From contig NZ_CP013979.1 of NCBI RefSeq assembly GCF_001660485.1, positions 3,720,001-3,784,000 on the forward strand: DNA of 64,000 nucleotides, given 5' to 3'. Positions 59,748 through 64,000 of the stretch are shown one piece after another. Under the pieces are notes generated by a model. It saw nothing but the letters and a program-made list of their open reading frames with translations, made no database searches and was not told where the DNA came from. The DNA comes from Agromyces aureus. Lineage in GTDB: Bacteria; Actinomycetota; Actinomycetes; Actinomycetales; Microbacteriaceae. A program made the translations under genes and the position numbers. Numbering within the stretch: position 1 is the stretch's first letter; every line of letters begins with the position of its first letter.

Positions 59748-61994
59748 ATGGAACAGATCTCAGTGCACGCCGACATCACGGTGATCGGCGGCGGACTCGC
59801 CGGTGTCGCCGCGGCGATCGGCGCCGCCCGCGAGGGCGCACGGGTCTCCCTCGTCAACAATCGGCCGGTCCTCGGCGGCAATGCGAGCAGCGAGATCCGG
59901 GTCTGGGTCTGCGGCGCCACCGCCCACGGCGCGCAGAAGTACGCCAGGGAGACGGGCGTCATGGGTGAGCTCTTCCGCGAGAACCAGTACCGGAATCCCG
60001 AGGGCAACCCGTTCCTGTGGGACCAGGTCGTGCTCGACGCGGTGCGGGCGGAATCGAACATCCGCCTCTACCTCAACACCGACGTGCGAAAGGTCGCGGC
60101 GACGGGCGACGACGATGATCGCGTCATCCGCTCGGTGACCGGATGGCAGATGGACACCGAACGCGAACTCGCGTTCACGTCGTCGCTGTTCATCGACGCC
60201 ACCGGCGACGGCCTCGTCGGCGATCTGGCCGGCGCCCGGTACCGCACCGGTCGCGAGGCCCACGCCGAGTTCGAAGAGGAATGGGCGCCCGAGGCACCCG
60301 ACGACGACATGCTCGGCAGCACCATGTTCTTCTACACCAAGGACGCCGGCGAACCCGTGCGCTTCGTCCCCCCGTCGGTCACGAAGGACATCGCTGCGAC
60401 CACGATCGTGCGCAACCGGCCGATCAGCACCACGGCGAACGGGTGCGACTACTGGTGGATCGAGTACGGCGGCGAGCTCGACTCGGTGCGAGATGCCGAG
60501 TTCATCCGCGACGAACTCTGGGGCGTCATCTACGGCATCTGGGACCACATCAAGAATTCGGGCGAGTTCGATGCCGACACGCTCACCCTGGAATGGGTCG
60601 GGTCGGTGCCGGGCAAGCGCGAATACCGCCGATTCGAGGGCGACGTCGTGCTCACCCAGCACGACATCATGAACCAGACCCGGTTCGAGGACTCGATCGG
60701 GTTCGGCGGCTGGAGCATCGACCTGCACCCGCCAGGAGGCATGTACTCCGACGACCACGGCTCGAAGCACCTCTTCACCGCCGGGATCTACCACATCCCG
60801 TTCCGGAGCCTGTACTCGCGCAACGTGTCGAACATGCTCATGGCCGGCCGCGACATCTCGGCGAGCCACGTCGCCTTCGGCACCACGCGGGTCATGGCGA
60901 CCTGCGCGGTCACGGGCGAGGCCGCAGGCGTGGCCGCGGCGATCTGCGCCCGCGAATCGATCTCGCCTCGCACGCTGGCGACCGAGCGGCTGGAGCAGCT
61001 CCAGCAGACCCTGCTCCGCCGCGACGCCTCGATGCTCGGCGTGCCGTGGCGCGACGCATCCGACCTCGCTCTCGCTGCGACGGCGACGGCCTCCTCCACG
61101 ATCCAGCGCTTGACGACGGATGCCGCGGGCCCGGCCGTCGACCGGCAGAGATTCCCGTTCGACGAGCACGACCTCGCCATCCTCTTCCCCGTGCAACCGT
61201 CGTTCGACGGCGTCGACGTGCTCCTCGACCTGGAGGCGCCGGCCGAGCTCGACGTGGAGCTCTGGTCGACCGGCGGCGGCGAGAACCACATCCCCGTTCG
61301 TCTGCTCGATGCGACGACGGTCGCCGTCGAAGCCGGGTCGCACTGGGCCGAGCTGCCGTTCACCCATCTGGCCCCCGGCGGCGAGAACGCGGTCGTCGTG
61401 TTCCGCCGGCATCCCCACGCCGCGCTCGTCGTCGAGAACCGCCCCGCTCCCTACGGCGTGCTCGGACTCGTCAGCCGCACACCGCGCACATCGCGCGGGC
61501 AGGCGCAGAGCAACGCCTGGTCGGCCGAGGAGCTCCGCCGGCGCTCGCCGCTCCTGCGCGTGCACGGCGCCACGACGGCCTACGCCGCCGCGCAGGCGGT
61601 GGGAGGACTGCAGCGCCCGTACGACGGCCCTCGGCTCTGGTCGTCGGAGCGCACGACGGTCGACCCCTCGCCGTGGCTCCAGTTGCGCTGGCCCGACGCG
61701 GTGGAGATCCGGTCCGTCGAGCTCGTCTTCAACGACGACGTCGACATCGACCTCGTGAACCTGCACCACCACCGCACGCCGTGGCCCGTCATGCCCGAGC
61801 TCGTGCGCGACTACCGGATCGAGGCTCGCGTCGACGATGCATGGGTGACGGTGGCCGAAGGCAGCGACAACCGCACGCGCCTGCGTACCCACACCCTCGA
61901 CGCCTCTATCATCACCGACGCGATCCGGCTCGTGGTCGAGGCGACCAACGGCTCGGAATGGGCGAGCGTCGTCGGCATCCGCGCGTTCGGCTGA
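59748..61994 (+). CDS. FAD-dependent oxidoreductase (PF12831-like) with C-terminal carbohydrate-binding-like domain
   Basis: A 748-aa flavoprotein. The dinucleotide motif VIGGGLAGVAAAIGAAREG is at about 12-30, followed by PVLGGNASSEIRVWVCG and the family segment LFIDATGDGLVGDLAGARY (about 147-165). The FAD C-loop is MLMAGRDISASHVAFGTTRV near 365-384, and the remaining residues (about 590-748) look like a galactose-binding/discoidin beta-sandwich (VEIRSVELVFNDDVDIDLVN). The substrate is unknown; a sugar or sugar derivative is plausible given divergent beta-galactosidases. GAGGAG precedes the ATG. Confidence 0.85.
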   Translation: MEQISVHADITVIGGGLAGVAAAIGAAREGARVSLVNNRPVLGGNASSEIRVWVCGATAHGAQKYARETGVMGELFRENQYRNPEGNPFLWDQVVLDAVRAESNIRLYLNTDVRKVAATGDDDDRVIRSVTGWQMDTERELAFTSSLFIDATGDGLVGDLAGARYRTGREAHAEFEEEWAPEAPDDDMLGSTMFFYTKDAGEPVRFVPPSVTKDIAATTIVRNRPISTTANGCDYWWIEYGGELDSVRDAEFIRDELWGVIYGIWDHIKNSGEFDADTLTLEWVGSVPGKREYRRFEGDVVLTQHDIMNQTRFEDSIGFGGWSIDLHPPGGMYSDDHGSKHLFTAGIYHIPFRSLYSRNVSNMLMAGRDISASHVAFGTTRVMATCAVTGEAAGVAAAICARESISPRTLATERLEQLQQTLLRRDASMLGVPWRDASDLALAATATASSTIQRLTTDAAGPAVDRQRFPFDEHDLAILFPVQPSFDGVDVLLDLEAPAELDVELWSTGGGENHIPVRLLDATTVAVEAGSHWAELPFTHLAPGGENAVVVFRRHPHAALVVENRPAPYGVLGLVSRTPRTSRGQAQSNAWSAEELRRRSPLLRVHGATTAYAAAQAVGGLQRPYDGPRLWSSERTTVDPSPWLQLRWPDAVEIRSVELVFNDDVDIDLVNLHHHRTPWPVMPELVRDYRIEARVDDAWVTVAEGSDNRTRLRTHTLDASIITDAIRLVVEATNGSEWASVVGIRAFG

Positions 61995-62031
61995 ACCCGA
62001 CCGCCCTCGAGCGGGCGGCCGCGCGGAGGTT

Positions 62032-62051
62032 CGGAGGTCGGCAGACCTCCG
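62032..62051. terminator. Short hairpin between the FAD oxidoreductase and rpiR
   Basis: CGGAGGTC / GACCTCCG, 8-bp perfect stem with GGCA loop, between two convergent stop codons. Confidence 0.55.
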
Positions 62052-62951
62052 TCAGCGATCTGCGGGTCGCCGACGCTGCGGCGGCGGAGACCCGGTCATC
62101 GCGTCGGCCTCGAGCCGGCCGTAGATGACGTCGGGCATGCGCTGGGCGACGAGGGCCCAGAGGGTGGCGCACACCAGCGTGTCGCTCGACCTGCCGGCGA
62201 AGTAGTCGGTCCACGAGATGCGGCCGACGGTGACGGTGCCCGTGGCGACGACGAGGTCGACCTTGCCGGTCAGCACCGACGACGGGTCACCCGTGATGAG
62301 GGCCGTCGTGGCCGAGTGTGCCGAGGCCATGTCGACGAATTCCTCGGCGATCGGGCTCTCGCCGGACCTCGACATGACGATCGCCAGGTCGCCGCGCTGC
62401 AGCAGGCTCGCGCCCACCTGCGAGAAATAGGCGCCCTCGTGGAACCAGATGGGCACGCCGATGCGGAACAACCGCAGGTACAGCTCGTAGGCGACCGGCG
62501 CGTCGCCCCATTCACCGAACAGGTGCACGCGCTTCGCGGCGACGATGCGGTCGGCGAGCGCCTCCAGCGCCTCGAGGTCGACCGAGGCCATCGCATTGCG
62601 AGCGGCGTTGAACTGATTCCCCGCGAGGGTGCTGAGCACCTTCTCTGCGGGGTCGTCGGGCAGGATCGCCGATCCGATGTCCTGTTCCCATCCGGCCTGG
62701 GCGCCGCGCCCGTTCTCCTGCGCGATGGCCGCGCGCAGGGCGGGGAACCCGGGGAATCCGAGCGAGGAGGCCAGTCTGGTGATCGTCGCGGGCGACGTCG
62801 TCGCCTCCGCGGCGAGCCAGGTGATCGAACTCTGCCCGACCGCGCGCGGATCGCGCAGGATGATCTCGGCGACCCGCAGCTTCGCTCCGGTGAGCTTCGG
62901 CAGCGCCGAGCGCAGTACCTCCAGCGGGCTGATCTGCGTCTCGTCCGACAT
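62052..62951 (-). CDS. RpiR-family sugar-responsive regulator (HTH plus SIS)
   Basis: A 299-aa regulator. The N-terminal RpiR helix-turn-helix (about 10-80) has SSITWLAAEATTSPATITRL, and the SIS phosphosugar-binding domain (about 125-260) has KRVHLFGEWGDAPVAYELYL and GDLAIVMSRSGESPIAEEFV. RpiR proteins sense phosphorylated sugars. Neighbouring beta-galactosidases and the ABC binding-protein gene are the likely regulon. The last 10 residues are basic and Pro-rich. Confidence 0.92.
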   Translation of the reverse strand: MSDETQISPLEVLRSALPKLTGAKLRVAEIILRDPRAVGQSSITWLAAEATTSPATITRLASSLGFPGFPALRAAIAQENGRGAQAGWEQDIGSAILPDDPAEKVLSTLAGNQFNAARNAMASVDLEALEALADRIVAAKRVHLFGEWGDAPVAYELYLRLFRIGVPIWFHEGAYFSQVGASLLQRGDLAIVMSRSGESPIAEEFVDMASAHSATTALITGDPSSVLTGKVDLVVATGTVTVGRISWTDYFAGRSSDTLVCATLWALVAQRMPDVIYGRLEADAMTGSPPPQRRRPADR

Positions 62952-63018
62952 CGCCGTCTCCTTCGTCCCTCACTCGGCACATGCCGATTCGACCCTACTG
63001 CGTCGGCATCGACCGACG

Positions 63019-63057
63019 CCGGAGGCCGGCCCTCGCTACGCGAGAGCCGGCCTCCGG
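63019..63057. terminator. Hairpin between rpiR and the sugar-binding protein gene
   Basis: CCGGAGGCCGGC / GCCGGCCTCCGG, 12-bp stem extended by CTCG/CGAG, just after the stop of the sugar-binding protein gene. It probably ends the ABC transporter transcript or attenuates it before rpiR. Confidence 0.7.
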
Positions 63058-63071
63058 AAACCGCCTCATGG

Positions 63072-64000
63072 TCACTTTTCGACCGTGAAACCCTGTTCTG
63101 CTCCGTATTCGAGGAGTGCATCCTGCCACGCGAGCAGACCGTCGGCGAGCGTGATCTCGCCGACGAAGGCCGGGCCGACCGTGTCGTTGAAGATCGTGCC
63201 CGCGTAGAGCTCGTAGGGCAGGAACTGCCAGTCCGTGTTGACCGCGTCGAGCGAGTCGGTGAACACCTTGTTGACCTCCTGGCCACCGAAGTAGTCGTCC
63301 TTCGTGTTCAGGAAGTCGTCGCTCTCGAGCACGCTGCTGCGGGCCGGGAAGGAGCCGGACTTCAGGGCGATGTCGGCGCCCTCCTCGAGCGTCGCGAAGC
63401 GCGCGAACGCGGCGGCGACGAGCTGGTGCTTCCCCTGGTCCATCACCGCGAGGCTGCCGCCGCCGTTGGTCGCGCTGCCGGTCTCCCCGTCGAAGGTCGG
63501 CAGCGGCGCGACGCGCCAGTCACCGGCCGCGTCGGGCGCGCCCGACTTGAGGGTGCCCGCCATCCAGGCGCCCGACAGGAGCGTCGCGATCGACCCGTCC
63601 GTGAGGCCCGCGTACCACTCGGGGCTCCAGCCGGAGACCGGTGAGAGCAGGCCCTCGTCGAGCATCTGCTGGTAGAAGCCGGTGAACTTCTGCGTTCCCT
63701 CGTCGGCCAGGTCGATGGAGATGTCCGAGCCGTCGACGGTGAACGGGTGACCGCCCGCCGCCTGGATGAGGCTCTCGGTCAGACCCGAGTTGCCGGTGTC
63801 GGCGCCGATGTAGGCGTTGGGGTCGGCGGCGTGGATCTTGCGCGCGGCCTCGAGGTACTCGTCCCACGTGGTCGGCACCTCGATGCCGTACTTGTCGAAG
63901 GTCGCCTGGTTGTAGAACATCGCCATCGGACCGGCGTTCAGCGGCAGCTCGTAGAGCTTGTCGTCGACGTTCACGTTCTGCCACGTCGCCGGCGTGAACT
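63072..64000 (-). CDS. ABC sugar transporter solute-binding protein, family 1 (5' end beyond window)
   Basis: The last ~309 residues of an extracellular solute-binding protein of the CUT1 (MalE-like) type. Visible: KLYELPLNAGPMAMFYNQAT followed by FDKYGIEVPTTWDEYLEAAR, a hinge and sugar-contact segment GLTESLIQAAGGHPFTVDGS, and LATLEEGADIALKSG-like helical lobe, ending AEQGFTVEK. The signal peptide, and presumably the permease genes, lie outside or on the other side. It is expected to deliver an oligosaccharide that the GH42/GH35 enzymes cleave. Confidence 0.92.
   Translation of the reverse strand, partial: FTPATWQNVNVDDKLYELPLNAGPMAMFYNQATFDKYGIEVPTTWDEYLEAARKIHAADPNAYIGADTGNSGLTESLIQAAGGHPFTVDGSDISIDLADEGTQKFTGFYQQMLDEGLLSPVSGWSPEWYAGLTDGSIATLLSGAWMAGTLKSGAPDAAGDWRVAPLPTFDGETGSATNGGGSLAVMDQGKHQLVAAAFARFATLEEGADIALKSGSFPARSSVLESDDFLNTKDDYFGGQEVNKVFTDSLDAVNTDWQFLPYELYAGTIFNDTVGPAFVGEITLADGLLAWQDALLEYGAEQGFTVEK

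Noticed and set aside
59760..61892. Long minus-strand open frame opposite the FAD oxidoreductase
   Set aside because: High-GC mirror frame: Arg/Val/Asp-rich, no domain, while the plus frame has a clear FAD fold.
1..64000. Insertion sequences, integrases, prophage genes or rRNA
   Set aside because: No transposase, recombinase or phage structural motif was seen in any plausible frame, and no rRNA sequence; mobility is suggested only by composition, remnants and small repeats.

Overview
The window is high-GC DNA from an actinobacterium, most likely Microbacteriaceae (Agromyces-like). Supporting signs are near-saturating G/C at third codon positions, DUF2510 membrane proteins, an ECF42/DGPF pair, a NrtR-type regulator, a ClgR-like regulator beside clpP genes, many leaderless gene starts (TANNNT about 6 nt before the start codon), and dispersed family-specific repeats. 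The lineage is inferred from composition and gene content, not from a marker gene.

Layout. 1-12.3 kb is a defence island with a flatter codon bias than the rest: the end of a type I hsdM (cut by the window edge) diverges from a coupled three-gene operon of a C5-cytosine methyltransferase, a ~990-aa protein of unknown fold and a ~1,780-aa helicase with a DUF1998-type C-terminus. The operon resembles Druantia (DruM / DruH-like / DruE). 12.9-14.3 kb holds a TetR regulator divergent from a DUF6326 membrane protein, with palindromic operators between them. 14.3-23 kb is a second accessory stretch: a lone MNT nucleotidyltransferase, a NERD protein plus a truncated copy of its start, a PD-(D/E)XK-like protein, a DUF2510/G5/excalibur protein, and two paralogous coiled-coil proteins with a Phd/VapC toxin-antitoxin module between them.

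23-35 kb carries an ECF42 sigma factor with its DGPF partner, a large protein with the N-terminal signature of contractile-injection-system cargo, NAD salvage genes (pnuC-nadR, divergent from nrtR), remnants of rtcB and of an M23 peptidase, a GT39 glycosyltransferase and ppk2. 35.7 kb has tRNA-Gly(GCC). 36-44.4 kb is mostly single genes: HxlR and an SDR reductase, a secreted subtilisin, MOSC, hemerythrin and RibD-C proteins, and an APC transporter. 44.5-47 kb is a PadR-DUF1048-ABC (DrrAB-like) operon. 47-54 kb has an HD hydrolase, a clpP pair whose second member lacks the catalytic serine, a ClgR-like regulator, an EamA exporter, a TPP riboswitch in front of an MHS-type MFS transporter, and gap.

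54.3-64 kb has a surface protein with an LAxTG sorting signal, then a beta-galactoside locus: GH42 and GH35 beta-galactosidases transcribed divergently from a PF12831-type FAD oxidoreductase, an RpiR/SIS sugar-responsive regulator and an ABC sugar-binding protein cut by the window end.

Many operons use 4-nt ATGA or GTGA overlaps for coupling (DruH-DruE, vapBC, ECF42, pnuC-nadR, ABC, clpP, GH42-GH35). A dispersed repeat built from CTCGAGACG and CTCGACCGGCGG recurs at gene ends and supplies the last codons of nadR, pnuC and the EamA gene.
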